Assembly: GCF_900104925.1 (NCBI RefSeq)
Contig: NZ_LT629735.1
Span: 1,768,291 to 1,832,290, forward strand
Reading direction: 5' to 3'
Source of the DNA: Opitutus sp. GAS368
Lineage (GTDB): Bacteria > Verrucomicrobiota > Verrucomicrobiia > Opitutales > Opitutaceae
DNA: 64,000 nucleotides
The notes under the pieces were generated by a model. That model saw only the letters and a list, made by a program, of their open reading frames with translations. It was not told the DNA's origin and did no database searches. Positions within the stretch are counted from its first letter, which is position 1. Every line of letters starts with the position of its first letter. The translations under genes and the position numbers were made by a program. Below are positions 16,466 to 24,576 of the stretch, in pieces.

Positions 16466-16765
16466 ATGCTGTTCCACAACGTCTATTTCTGGCTCAAGCC
16501 CGAACTCACCCCGGCCCGGCGCGTGGAATTCCGGCGCGGCGTGGAAACCCTCACGGGCATCAAGAGCGTGATGAAGGTCACGGTCGGCGCACCGGCGAAG
16601 ACCGGGCCGCGCCCGGTGATCGACCACAGCTACGACGTTGCGCTGATCGTGCAGTGCCGCGATGTCGCGGCGCACGATGCCTACCAGGCCGATCCGATCC
16701 ACCTGGCGTTCATCGCCAAGTTCAAGAGCAGCTGGACCCGCGTCCAGATTTACGACTCGGAGTAA
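16466..16765 (+). CDS. Dabb family (stress-responsive alpha/beta barrel) protein
   Basis: A 99-residue protein with the ferredoxin-like Dabb pattern: LFHNVYFWLKPELTP at the start, a central HSYDVALIVQCRDVAAHDAY and the end HLAFIAKFKSSWTRVQIYDSE. These small dimeric proteins have no fixed function; some are stress-induced or act as cyclases. The ATG at 16466 is preferred to a GTG six codons upstream because it gives the standard beginning of the domain. It is divergent from the MuiA-like gene and ends 22 bp before the convergent esterase gene. Confidence 0.85.
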   Translation: MLFHNVYFWLKPELTPARRVEFRRGVETLTGIKSVMKVTVGAPAKTGPRPVIDHSYDVALIVQCRDVAAHDAYQADPIHLAFIAKFKSSWTRVQIYDSE

Positions 16766-16787
16766 TCCGTCCTACCGTCCTCGGGCG

Positions 16788-18344
16788 TCACCAGTTGTCC
16801 GTGCGGAAAGGCGTGGCGGGCAAACCGGCAAAATTGAAAAGGCCGGCGGCCGGGCTGTTGGCCCACGCATAGCGAACCGCGACCGGCTCCGGCACATCGG
16901 GCGAAGACACAATCACCGTGTCGCCCTCGATGCAGGCGTTCGCGGGGTGGAAAATCCTGTTGGCCCCCGCGACTGCAAAACCGGCGAGCGGTTCCGTGTG
17001 CGCGGCGAGCCCGGTGGCGTGGGAGAATTTCACCCGAAGAACGGCGCCCTCCCGGGCGGAGGATGCGTAGACCGGGCCAGACGATTCGCCGCCGTGGCCA
17101 TAGGTTTTCGCTGCGGCGATGAGAGCCAGCCGGCGGCCAACTTCCTGCTTGTTGCCCGGGTGGATGTCGCCCGGGTTGCCGATGTCGATGATCACCGCCA
17201 TGCCCGTGCCCGGCAGCATAAGCGTCTGGGACTGGGCCTCGCGGAGAAAGGCGTAGGTCTCGCCCGTCGCGTCGGATGGCACACGGTAATTGGCGAGCTG
17301 CACGAAATAAAACGGGAAGTCGTCGCGGCCCCACGTCCGGCGCCACTGCCTAATCAGGGCGCCGAACAGCGCGCGATACTCGGCCGCCCGCCCGGCGTTG
17401 CTCTCGCCCTGATACCAGAGCACGCCGCGGAAGGCCGCGGGCACCAGCGGCGCGATCATGCCGTTGAACAGGCCGCGGGGCGTCCATGAATCCCCCGGGC
17501 CGCGCGGCATCCGGGGCGGGTGGTTTTGTTTCAGGAAAGCGGCGTGCGCCCCGGCGCCGGCCGCCTTGGCGGCCGCCTCGGCTTGGCGCCAGGCGGCGAG
17601 GGCTTCGCCGGCGATAATTTTCTTTGCGGGATAATCGGCCAGCATCTGTTGCCAGCGTTCATCCACGACGTGGAACGCCGGGTCCGACGCCAGCGCCTCG
17701 GCACTCATCCATGACTCGACAGGCGTGCCGCCCCAGCTGCTGTTGATGATTCCGATGGGCACGCCGAGCGTCCGGTGCAGATCCCGTGCGAAGAAATAGC
17801 CGACGGCGGTGAAAGTGCCCACCGTTTCGGGCGAGCACACGGCCCAGTTGCCGCGGCCGGTGTCGGCCGGCTTCTCCGCCACGGCGCGCGCCACCTTATA
17901 CTGCCGGATGAGGGGGAAGTTTGCCGCCGCGACCTCGGTGCGGGCCTGGTCCAGGTGGAAGATCCTGCTCGTGGGATCGTAAACGGGGAACTCCATGTTC
18001 GACTGGCCGGAGCACAGCCACACCTCGCCGACCAACACGTCGGCCACGCGCACCGTGTTTTTGCCGGTGATCACGAGTTCGGCGGATCCGGTGCTGGCGG
18101 CGAGGGGCGCGAGCCGCGCCAGCCAGCGGCCGTCGGCGCTCGTGGTTACCCGCTGGTGCTGGCCGCGGAATGAGACGAGGACAACTTCGCCCGGATCGGC
18201 CCAGCCCCAGACCGGCACGGGTTGGTCACATTGCAGCACCGCGTGGTCTTGGAACAGTGGCGCCAGCGTGACGTCGGCCCGAAGGACGCCGAGGCCGGCG
18301 AATCCAAGGCAAAACCAAGCAAGACGGGAGAGGGAGCGGAGCAT
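16788..18344 (-). CDS. Sialate O-acetylesterase family protein, secreted
   Basis: The 518-residue protein begins with a signal peptide (MLRSLSRLAWFCLGFAGLGVLRA) and has the SGNH-type motifs of bacterial sialate O-acetylesterases: VWLCSGQSNMEFPV with the nucleophile Ser, GIINSSWGGTPVESWMS, GVLWYQGESNAG, and DIGNPGDIHPGNKQEVGRRLA with the Asp-x-x-His pair. It removes acetyl groups from sialic acid or, as often in Verrucomicrobiota, from plant and algal polysaccharides. A short N-terminal sandwich domain precedes the catalytic part. The open frame continues far upstream through the SDR gene, but the signal peptide fixes the start at 18344. Confidence 0.92.
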   Translation of the reverse strand: MLRSLSRLAWFCLGFAGLGVLRADVTLAPLFQDHAVLQCDQPVPVWGWADPGEVVLVSFRGQHQRVTTSADGRWLARLAPLAASTGSAELVITGKNTVRVADVLVGEVWLCSGQSNMEFPVYDPTSRIFHLDQARTEVAAANFPLIRQYKVARAVAEKPADTGRGNWAVCSPETVGTFTAVGYFFARDLHRTLGVPIGIINSSWGGTPVESWMSAEALASDPAFHVVDERWQQMLADYPAKKIIAGEALAAWRQAEAAAKAAGAGAHAAFLKQNHPPRMPRGPGDSWTPRGLFNGMIAPLVPAAFRGVLWYQGESNAGRAAEYRALFGALIRQWRRTWGRDDFPFYFVQLANYRVPSDATGETYAFLREAQSQTLMLPGTGMAVIIDIGNPGDIHPGNKQEVGRRLALIAAAKTYGHGGESSGPVYASSAREGAVLRVKFSHATGLAAHTEPLAGFAVAGANRIFHPANACIEGDTVIVSSPDVPEPVAVRYAWANSPAAGLFNFAGLPATPFRTDNW

Positions 18345-18422
18345 GCGGGCAGGATAGACCGGAGACAGGGCGAAACCGCGCAAAATTCTGTTCATATGCT
18401 TAATCCTGTCTATGGCTGAGTC

Positions 18423-19265
18423 ATGCCCACCCTCTCCGGCCAGGTCATCATCATCACCGGCGCTTCTGCTGGCATCGGTGAGGCGGCGGCCCGCCGGCTC
18501 GCCCGTGGTGGCGCGAAGGTCGTGATCTCCGCGCGCCGTCCCGACCGGCTCACGGCGCTCGCCCATGAGCTGGATCCCTCGGGAGCAAACGTGTTGGCCG
18601 TGCCTGGCGACGTGACCAGCGACGCCGACCGCCGGAAGCTCGTCGAGGCCACGCTGCAGAAATTCGGCCGGATCGACGGCCTCGTGAACAACGCCGGTTA
18701 CGGCACGCGCGGCCCTGTCGAGATCGCGCCGGTCGACGCCATCCGGAAAAATTTCGAGACCAACCTCTTTTCCCTCATCGCCCTGACCCAGCTCGTGCTG
18801 CCTCCCATGCGCGAACGCGGCACCGGCTGCATCGTCAACATCGGCTCGGTGGCCGGGAAGATCTCCCGCCCGCTCTCGAGCATCTATGATTCCACGAAGC
18901 ATGCGCTCGAGGCCATCACCGACGGCCTGCGCGGCGAACTCAAGCCGTTCGGCGTGCGCGTGACGCTCATCCGGCCGGGGTTCATCCTCACGGAGTTCGT
19001 GGAAGCGGCCAACGCCGCCTCGACGGAGGTCATCGCCCACGCCGGGCCCTACGCACCCTTCTACAAGGGCTACAGCGAGAACACCGCGACGATGCGCCGC
19101 ATTGCGGGCGTGCCGGACGACATTGCCCGGCTGGTCGAGCGCGCATTGACCGCCGACAACCCGGCGCCGCGCTACAGCGGTCCGCTGCACGCCAAGATAT
19201 TCCTGCTCCTAAAATGGCTCCTGCCCGACCGGACGCTGGAATTCATTGTGCGTCTGCGGAAGTGA
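18423..19265 (+). CDS. Short-chain dehydrogenase/reductase
   Basis: The 280-residue protein has the NAD(P)-binding TGASAGIG (13-20), the NNAGYG motif, catalytic Ser in NIGSVAG and YDSTK. The Arg in the SARRPDR stretch suggests NADP(H). A hydrophobic C-terminal segment (KIFLLLKWLLPDRTLEFIV) could attach it to the membrane. Substrate unknown. Its 3' end overlaps the convergent uvrC gene by 23 bp (19243-19265). Confidence 0.93.
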   Translation: MPTLSGQVIIITGASAGIGEAAARRLARGGAKVVISARRPDRLTALAHELDPSGANVLAVPGDVTSDADRRKLVEATLQKFGRIDGLVNNAGYGTRGPVEIAPVDAIRKNFETNLFSLIALTQLVLPPMRERGTGCIVNIGSVAGKISRPLSSIYDSTKHALEAITDGLRGELKPFGVRVTLIRPGFILTEFVEAANAASTEVIAHAGPYAPFYKGYSENTATMRRIAGVPDDIARLVERALTADNPAPRYSGPLHAKIFLLLKWLLPDRTLEFIVRLRK

Positions 19266-20748
19266 CCGGCTTGGCCGTCGCGAGGAAGACGTGGAGTTGT
19301 TCGGCAAATTTTTTGCCGAAGCCGGGGACCTCGGCGATCTGTTCCGCGGAGGCCGCGCGCAGTTTGTCGAGCGAGCCGAAGTGGACGAGGAGGGCCGCCC
19401 GCCGCTTTTCCCCAAGGCCGGGGAAATCGTCGAGGATGCTCTCCTTGATTTTGCGTGAGCGCAGGTCGGCGTTGTAGGTATTGGCGAAGCGGTGCGCCTC
19501 GTCGCGCAGGCGCTGCAGCAGGCCGAGGCCGGGGTTGCCAAGCGGCAGGTTGAGCGGCGCACGGTCGTCGGGAAAGATGATCGTCTCCTGTTTCTTCGCC
19601 AAGCCGATCATGGCGGGCGGCATGCACTCGAGCCCGACGAAGGCCTTCAGCGCCGCGGCGACCTGCCCGCGCCCGCCGTCGATGACGACCAGGTCGGGAA
19701 ACTGCTTCTGCTCGGCGATGAGCCGGCGGTAGCGCCGCGACACGACCTCCTCCATGGCCTTGAAGTCGTCATTGCCGATGAAGCTCTTGATCGAGAAGCG
19801 GCGGTATTGGTCCCGGTCCGGCCGGCCGTCGGTGAAGTGCACCATCGACGCGACGACGAACGTGCCGCTGATGTGCGAAATGTCGAAGCACTCCATGTGT
19901 GCCGGTGGTGACTCGAGCCCGAGCGCGGACTGCAATTCCCTGAGCGCGGCCTGGTTGGGCTGCAGCTTGGTCAGGTCGCGGGTGAATTTCCGGGTGCGCG
20001 CCAGCGTCTGCTCGAGCGCCAGCACGACATCGCGCAGCTCGGCGGCCTTCTCAAATTCCTGTTTGGCGGCGCGCGCGGTCATTTCCTCGCGGAGCGACGC
20101 GAGCCATTCGCGGCTCTTGCCGTCGAGGAAAGCGCACGCCTCGGCGACGCGCGCGCGGTATTCGGCGGTGGTGACGGTGTTGGGCCAGCCGTAGAGCTCG
20201 GCGCGCACATCATCGTAGAGCTGCCAGGTGTCGGGCGCGGTTTTCTTCGGGTGGGTGTCGGCGAGCAGGATGCCGAAACGCTGGCGCATCGTCGCGAGTG
20301 TCTTCCGCAACAGGCCGGAGTGGGCGAAGGGCCCGAAGTAGCGCGAGCGGGTGTCCTTCTTGAAGCGCGTGAGTACGAACCGCGGCAGCTCGGCGTCCAG
20401 GTCCAGCCGGACAAGGAGGAAGCGCTTGTCGTCGGTGAAGTCGGTGTTGTATTTCGGCCGCCACTGCTTGATCAGCTTGCCCTCGAGCAGCAGCGCCTCG
20501 GTCTCGGACTTCACCTCGAGGATCTCGAGGTCGGTGATCATCTCGATCAGCGTGCGGATCTTCGGCTGGTGGCGCAGCGCCCGCTCGCGGCCGGCCTGGA
20601 AGTAGGTGGAGACGCGCTTCTTCAGGCTCTTGGCCTTGCCGACATAGATAATGCGGCCCAGCCGGTCCTTCATCAGGTAAACGCCGGGCCCGTCCGGGAG
20701 GGCCCGGATCTTGGCCCGGAGGGCTTCGCTGTATGCGGGGGCTGGCAT
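19243..20748 (-). CDS. uvrC: Excinuclease ABC subunit C, short form without Fe-S cysteines
   Basis: The 501-residue protein has the UvrC order: GIY-YIG nuclease domain (GVYLMKD...IIYVGKAKSLKKRVSTYF, 22-50), UVR motif (about 213-248), the RNase H-like 3' nuclease with Asp289 (CFDISH), Asp357 (VVIDGGRGQ) and His419 (LRDEAHRF), and C-terminal helix-hairpin-helix motifs (441-490). Both catalytic centres look intact, so it should make the dual incisions of nucleotide excision repair. It is about 100 residues shorter than E. coli UvrC, and the stretch around 160-195 lacks the cysteines that in other UvrCs bind an Fe-S cluster. The ATG at 20748 is chosen. It is 39 bp from the divergent cinA start. 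Confidence 0.93.
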   Translation of the reverse strand: MPAPAYSEALRAKIRALPDGPGVYLMKDRLGRIIYVGKAKSLKKRVSTYFQAGRERALRHQPKIRTLIEMITDLEILEVKSETEALLLEGKLIKQWRPKYNTDFTDDKRFLLVRLDLDAELPRFVLTRFKKDTRSRYFGPFAHSGLLRKTLATMRQRFGILLADTHPKKTAPDTWQLYDDVRAELYGWPNTVTTAEYRARVAEACAFLDGKSREWLASLREEMTARAAKQEFEKAAELRDVVLALEQTLARTRKFTRDLTKLQPNQAALRELQSALGLESPPAHMECFDISHISGTFVVASMVHFTDGRPDRDQYRRFSIKSFIGNDDFKAMEEVVSRRYRRLIAEQKQFPDLVVIDGGRGQVAAALKAFVGLECMPPAMIGLAKKQETIIFPDDRAPLNLPLGNPGLGLLQRLRDEAHRFANTYNADLRSRKIKESILDDFPGLGEKRRAALLVHFGSLDKLRAASAEQIAEVPGFGKKFAEQLHVFLATAKPVTSADAQ

Positions 20749-20787
20749 TTTGGGAAAAACGAGGTAGGTTGCGCCCCCACACACTGT

Positions 20788-22098
20788 ATGGCCACCTCGG
20801 AATCGTCAAAACCGCGCGCGCCCATTGCCGCGCCCCGCTACGAATTGCTCACGCTGGGCGATGAGCTGCTGCTGGGGCTGACGGCCAACGGCCACCTGAC
20901 GTGGATCGGCGCCGAGCTCGGCCGGCGCGGCGTGCTGCTGGCGCGCAACGTCACCATCACGGACGAGGCCGACGCCATCGCCGAACAATTCCGCGAGAGC
21001 TGGGCGAAATCGGCCGTCATCATCACCACCGGCGGGCTCGGGCCGACCTGCGACGACCGCACGCGCGACGTCCTCGCGCAGGCGCTGGGGCAGAAGCTGG
21101 TGTTCGACCCGGCCATCGAGCGGGCGATCACGGAACGCTTCGCGAAGTTCAACCGCGTTCCGACCGCCAACAATCTCAAACAGGCCTACAAGTTCGAGCG
21201 CGGCGAAGTGCTGCCCAACGCCAACGGCACGGCGCCCGGCCTCTGGGTCGAGCAGGACGGCAAGGTGCTCGTCATGCTGCCCGGCCCGCCGAACGAGCTG
21301 CGCCCGATGTTCACGGAGCAGGTGATCCCGCGGCTCGCCGCGCGCGGCCTGCTCGCCGAGGGCGAGGCCTACATCCAGATCCGCACCGCCGGGGTCGGCG
21401 AATCGGCCCTCGAGACCAAGTTCCAGCCGCTGTTCGACCGGCACCCCGGCCTCGGTATCGCCTTTTGCGCGCATCTCGGCCAGGTGGACTGCCGCATCAG
21501 TTCGCCCGACGGCAAATATTCGATGACGGCGCTGCGCGCGCTGGCGGAAGACTGCGCCGGCCTGTTGGGCGAGGACTTTGTGTGCTTCGGCCATGACAGC
21601 ATGGTGAAGGTCGTCGCCGACCAGCTCCGCACCCAGGGCCGCACGCTGGCGGTGGCCGAGTCGTGCACCGGCGGCCTGCTGGCGAACTCGTTCACCGACG
21701 TCTGCGGCGCCTCGAAGTTTTTCCAGGGCGGTATCGTCTCCTACAGCAACGACTCGAAGATGCTCCTCCTCGACTGCCCGGAGTGCCTGCTCTCGCAACA
21801 CGGTGCCGTCAGCGCCGAGTGCGCGGTCGCCATGGCCACCGGCGTGGCCGAGCAACTGGGCGCCGATTACGGCGTGGCCATCACCGGCTTTGCCGGGCCC
21901 ACCGGCGGCGCCGGCGACAACCCGGTCGGCACGATCTACGTCGGTTTGCACGCTCCCGGCGGCGACTGGACGAAGAAGCTGACTTATCCCGGCCCGCGCT
22001 GCGCCGTGAAGGAGCGCGCCGTGACCGCCGCCATCGACTGGCTGCGCCGCGAAGTGGTGAAGGAGTCGCGCCGGGTGGCGGTTCCGCTGGCGAACTGA
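20788..22098 (+). CDS. cinA: CinA family protein (MoaB-like plus NMN amidohydrolase domains)
   Basis: The 436-residue protein has an N-terminal MoaB/MogA-like domain (ELLTLGDELLLG, TTGGLGPTCDDRTRD, VLMLPGPPNEL) and a C-terminal PncC-type domain (VAESCTGGLLANSFTDVCGASKFFQGGIVSYSN, then GITGFAGPTGG reading AITGFAGPTGG). CinA hydrolyses ADP-ribose-type nucleotides and nicotinamide mononucleotide in pyridine nucleotide recycling; it was first named from competence operons. The ATG at 20788 gives the normal length; the open frame upstream is shadow of uvrC. It is divergent from uvrC with a 39-bp gap. Confidence 0.95.
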   Translation: MATSESSKPRAPIAAPRYELLTLGDELLLGLTANGHLTWIGAELGRRGVLLARNVTITDEADAIAEQFRESWAKSAVIITTGGLGPTCDDRTRDVLAQALGQKLVFDPAIERAITERFAKFNRVPTANNLKQAYKFERGEVLPNANGTAPGLWVEQDGKVLVMLPGPPNELRPMFTEQVIPRLAARGLLAEGEAYIQIRTAGVGESALETKFQPLFDRHPGLGIAFCAHLGQVDCRISSPDGKYSMTALRALAEDCAGLLGEDFVCFGHDSMVKVVADQLRTQGRTLAVAESCTGGLLANSFTDVCGASKFFQGGIVSYSNDSKMLLLDCPECLLSQHGAVSAECAVAMATGVAEQLGADYGVAITGFAGPTGGAGDNPVGTIYVGLHAPGGDWTKKLTYPGPRCAVKERAVTAAIDWLRREVVKESRRVAVPLAN

Positions 22099-22112
22099 TC
22101 GGGTAGGGCGAA

Positions 22113-22185
22113 GGTGGAGCCTGACCTCCGGGCAGGCTGTATGGGCGAACGCACCGAAAACCCGTCCAGAGGCCGGGTTCCACCC
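22113..22185. repeat. Family-2 hairpin repeat between cinA and holA
   Basis: AGGTGGAGCCTGACCTCCGG on the left and GGCCGGGTTCCACC on the right, inverted, about 30 bp apart. It is closely related to the copy in the coding region at 740-816. Confidence 0.85.
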
Positions 22186-22235
22186 CGGAAAAATCTGCGT
22201 GCGCTTTGGCGCGTTTCGTGGGCAAATCCCCGCCC

Positions 22236-23357
22236 ATGCCCGCCGCCACCAAAAATTTCGCGATCTTCTGCGGGCCGGATGACTTCATCGTCAACCGGCT
22301 GGGCAGGGAGCGGTTTGAGGCGCTGGCGTCCGAGGCAAACGCGGACGACTTCTCCCGCGAGATCATCAGCGGCTTCGCCAACAACGTGGACGAGGTCGAG
22401 ACCGCGGTGAACCGTTTCCGCGACGCCGTGCAGACGGTCCCGATGTTCGGCGGCAAGCGGGTCGTGTGGTTCAAGGACGTCAATTTTCTCGCCGACACCG
22501 TGACCGGTCGCGCCGACGGCACGCTGAAGCAGGTCGAGGCCTTGCAGGAATTGCTGGAGAAGGTGAACGCCGAGGAAGTGGTGATCGTTGTCACCGCCGC
22601 CCCGGTGGACCGCCGGCGCTCGTTTCCGAAGTGGTGCGAGAGCAACGCGGATTTCACGCTGGCCGGCGGCGACGGCGAATCGGCCGGCGAGGCCCTGGCG
22701 GGTGTGGCGCTGGCCGAGGCGCGCGACAGCGGCGTGACTTTCGGGCCCGGCGCGGTCGAGCTGCTGCTCTCCAAGATCGGTCCGAACACCCGGCTCCTGA
22801 CCGAGGAGGTGCGGAAGCTCGCCACCTTCGTGGGCGAGGGCGGCGTCATTGGCGACGAGCAGCTCGACGAACTCACGCCGAATTTTGCCGAGGGCGACTT
22901 CTTCGCGTCGGCCGAGCGCTTCTTCGCCGGCGACCTGTCCGGCACGCTGGCCGCCCTGCAGCAGCATTTTTTCAACGGCAACGACGCCCGCCCCGTGCTC
23001 AGTGCGTTGCAGAACCGCAACCGCATCCTGATCCAGGTGCGCGTGCTGCTCGACACCGGCGAACTGCGCGCGCCCGGTCCCTACGGTTTCGACAAGGCGG
23101 CGTGGGCCCGCGCCCAGGGCGCCTACGCGAAACATTTCGGCGGCGACACCGAGAAGAGCGCCTACAACCTCTTCACGCAGAACCAGTGGTATGTCGGCAA
23201 GCTGGTCGGCACGGGAAAACTGCCGGGGCTGCGCCGGTTGATCGACAACCAGCAGGAGTTCATCCGCGCGTTCGAGGAGATCATCCGCCGCCCCAACGAG
23301 CAGGAGGCGGTGCTGCGCGACATGGCCGTCCGCTGCCTGGCGCCCGGCGTGATCTAG
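22236..23357 (+). CDS. holA: DNA polymerase III delta subunit
   Basis: The 373-residue protein fits HolA, the clamp-loader subunit that opens the sliding clamp. Visible are an N-terminal nucleotide-fold segment (FAIFCGPDDFIVNRLGRERF), FGGKRVVWFKDVNF, VVIVVTAAPVDRR, a RLLTEEVRKLATF helix typical of delta, and the C-terminal helical domain ending in RPNEQEAVLRDMAVRCL. The ATG at 22236 is preferred; an in-frame ATG 30 bp upstream overlaps the flank of a repeat. Identity rests on overall pattern, as delta subunits are poorly conserved. Confidence 0.82.
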   Translation: MPAATKNFAIFCGPDDFIVNRLGRERFEALASEANADDFSREIISGFANNVDEVETAVNRFRDAVQTVPMFGGKRVVWFKDVNFLADTVTGRADGTLKQVEALQELLEKVNAEEVVIVVTAAPVDRRRSFPKWCESNADFTLAGGDGESAGEALAGVALAEARDSGVTFGPGAVELLLSKIGPNTRLLTEEVRKLATFVGEGGVIGDEQLDELTPNFAEGDFFASAERFFAGDLSGTLAALQQHFFNGNDARPVLSALQNRNRILIQVRVLLDTGELRAPGPYGFDKAAWARAQGAYAKHFGGDTEKSAYNLFTQNQWYVGKLVGTGKLPGLRRLIDNQQEFIRAFEEIIRRPNEQEAVLRDMAVRCLAPGVI

Positions 23358-23368
23358 GCCGGCGGGGG

Positions 23369-23716
23369 TCAGATTTCCTCGAAGATGTTCGTGCCCGCCC
23401 CGCCCGCGGTGTCCCACTGGGAATTCTCCTCGAGGCGCAGGCGGCCCGCGGCCGAGCGGGATATCCGGGCGGTCGAGCTGCCGCCTTGCACGACCTGGTC
23501 CGCGGTCACCTGCACATAGCGGAAATGGAGCAGGTCACCCTCCCACACGCCCGCCAGATAACCGGTCATGATTTTGCCGCCTCGGTAGGGCGCGGTCACC
23601 ACCCGGCCCTCCTGGTGAAAATCAAAGATGGTTTCCCGCCCGACCACGCCGTTGGCCGCCGTGGTGATCACGTGCATCTTCACGCCATTCAGCGAAGCGG
23701 GCGGTGATTCAGGCAT
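23369..23716 (-). CDS. Conserved hypothetical protein (N-acetylglutamate synthase-like small protein)
   Basis: A 115-residue protein with the pattern NGVVGRETIFDFHQEGRVVTAPYRGGKIMTGYLAG...LHFRYVQVTADQVVQGGSS..RLRLEENSQW, seen in small beta-rich proteins often labelled n-acetylglutamate synthase without biochemical support. It has no known catalytic motif and no signal peptide. It is convergent with holA (11 bp apart) and lies 6 bp downstream of the methyltransferase stop, so the two minus-strand genes are likely cotranscribed. Confidence 0.75.
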   Translation of the reverse strand: MPESPPASLNGVKMHVITTAANGVVGRETIFDFHQEGRVVTAPYRGGKIMTGYLAGVWEGDLLHFRYVQVTADQVVQGGSSTARISRSAAGRLRLEENSQWDTAGGAGTNIFEEI

Positions 23717-23722
23717 GGTGCG

Positions 23723-24409
23723 TCACTTGATCCCGCCGAAGATCACGAAGGGGATCTCGCGCCAGAAGCACTCGGGGTCGGCGAAGCCGGCCTCGCCCAC
23801 CAGGCGCAGTTCGGTCGCGAGCGGCGGATAATAATCCTCGTGGGCCCAGCTGGCAAAATGCGCCCGGGCCTGCGGCTCCGTAATGCCGTGCGGCGCCATG
23901 GCGTTGACCCATTCCTGATAAGAGAACTCGCGCAGCACGCCGCCCGCGGCGATGGCCGTGTCGGCATTGAGGAAAGCTCTGCCCGGCCGCAGTGCGGCGA
24001 AGATGTTCCGGTAGATGGCGCCCTTGGCAGCCATGTCCTTCACGTGGTGCAGCGCAATGCCGGCGACCACCGCGTCGCATGGCGTCAGGGGATTCGCAAA
24101 GGAGCGCTCCACATAACGGATGCGGCCGCCAAAGCGCGCACAGCGCTCGCGCGCCACCGCCAGCATGGCCGGGTCGGTGTCCCAGATCTCCACCTCGGCC
24201 AGCGGCAGCGTCTCCGCGACGGCCTCGGCCAGCGCGCCGGTGCCGCCGCCGAGATCGAGCACCACGCTGCGCCGGTCGGCGGGCAGCAGCTTACGCAGCA
24301 GCGCCATGTGGGCGGTGCGCATCGCCGCGTAACCCGGCACGAGCTGGCGGATGAGCTTGTCGTAATCGGCGACGTTGAGCTTGAGGTGTCCCTCGACGGA
24401 ATGGGCCAT
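23723..24409 (-). CDS. Class I SAM-dependent methyltransferase
   Basis: The 228-residue protein has the class I motifs: VVLDLGGGTGALAEAV (motif I), VEIWDTDPAMLAVAR (motif II with acidic residue), and CDAVVAGIALHHVKDM (post-II region, UbiE/Methyltransf_25 style). The C-terminal half (FSYQEWVNAMAPHGIT...FADPECFWREIPF) is like small-molecule methyltransferases. Substrate unknown. It starts about 46 bp from an inverted REP pair and is followed closely by the 23369-23716 gene. Confidence 0.9.
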   Translation of the reverse strand: MAHSVEGHLKLNVADYDKLIRQLVPGYAAMRTAHMALLRKLLPADRRSVVLDLGGGTGALAEAVAETLPLAEVEIWDTDPAMLAVARERCARFGGRIRYVERSFANPLTPCDAVVAGIALHHVKDMAAKGAIYRNIFAALRPGRAFLNADTAIAAGGVLREFSYQEWVNAMAPHGITEPQARAHFASWAHEDYYPPLATELRLVGEAGFADPECFWREIPFVIFGGIK

Positions 24410-24455
24410 GGGGGTAGTTGAAAGTTGAAGGATGAAAGTTGAAAGACCGAAAACT

Positions 24456-24534
24456 GTAGGGCGGGATCACCGTATCCCGCCTCGATCAGGATATCCTGGT
24501 CGCACGCAGGCGGGATGCGGTGATCCCGCCCTAC
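24456..24534. repeat. Inverted REP pair (family 1)
   Basis: GTAGGGCGGGATCACCGTAT onward (24456-24481), identical to the REP left of the RAYT gene, and an inverted copy at 24509-24534 with one base change. The 27-bp spacer contains GATCAGGATATCCTGGTC, itself a palindrome. It lies between divergent methyltransferase and purB genes. Confidence 0.92.
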
Positions 24535-24576
24535 AGTCTTGCCAGACCCGCCGGGTCAGCCTAACCGTTGCGCGCC

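Noticed and set aside
16788-19190. Extension of the sialate O-acetylesterase frame over the SDR gene
   Set aside because: The signal peptide at 18344 fixes the start, and the upstream part is antisense to a clear SDR.
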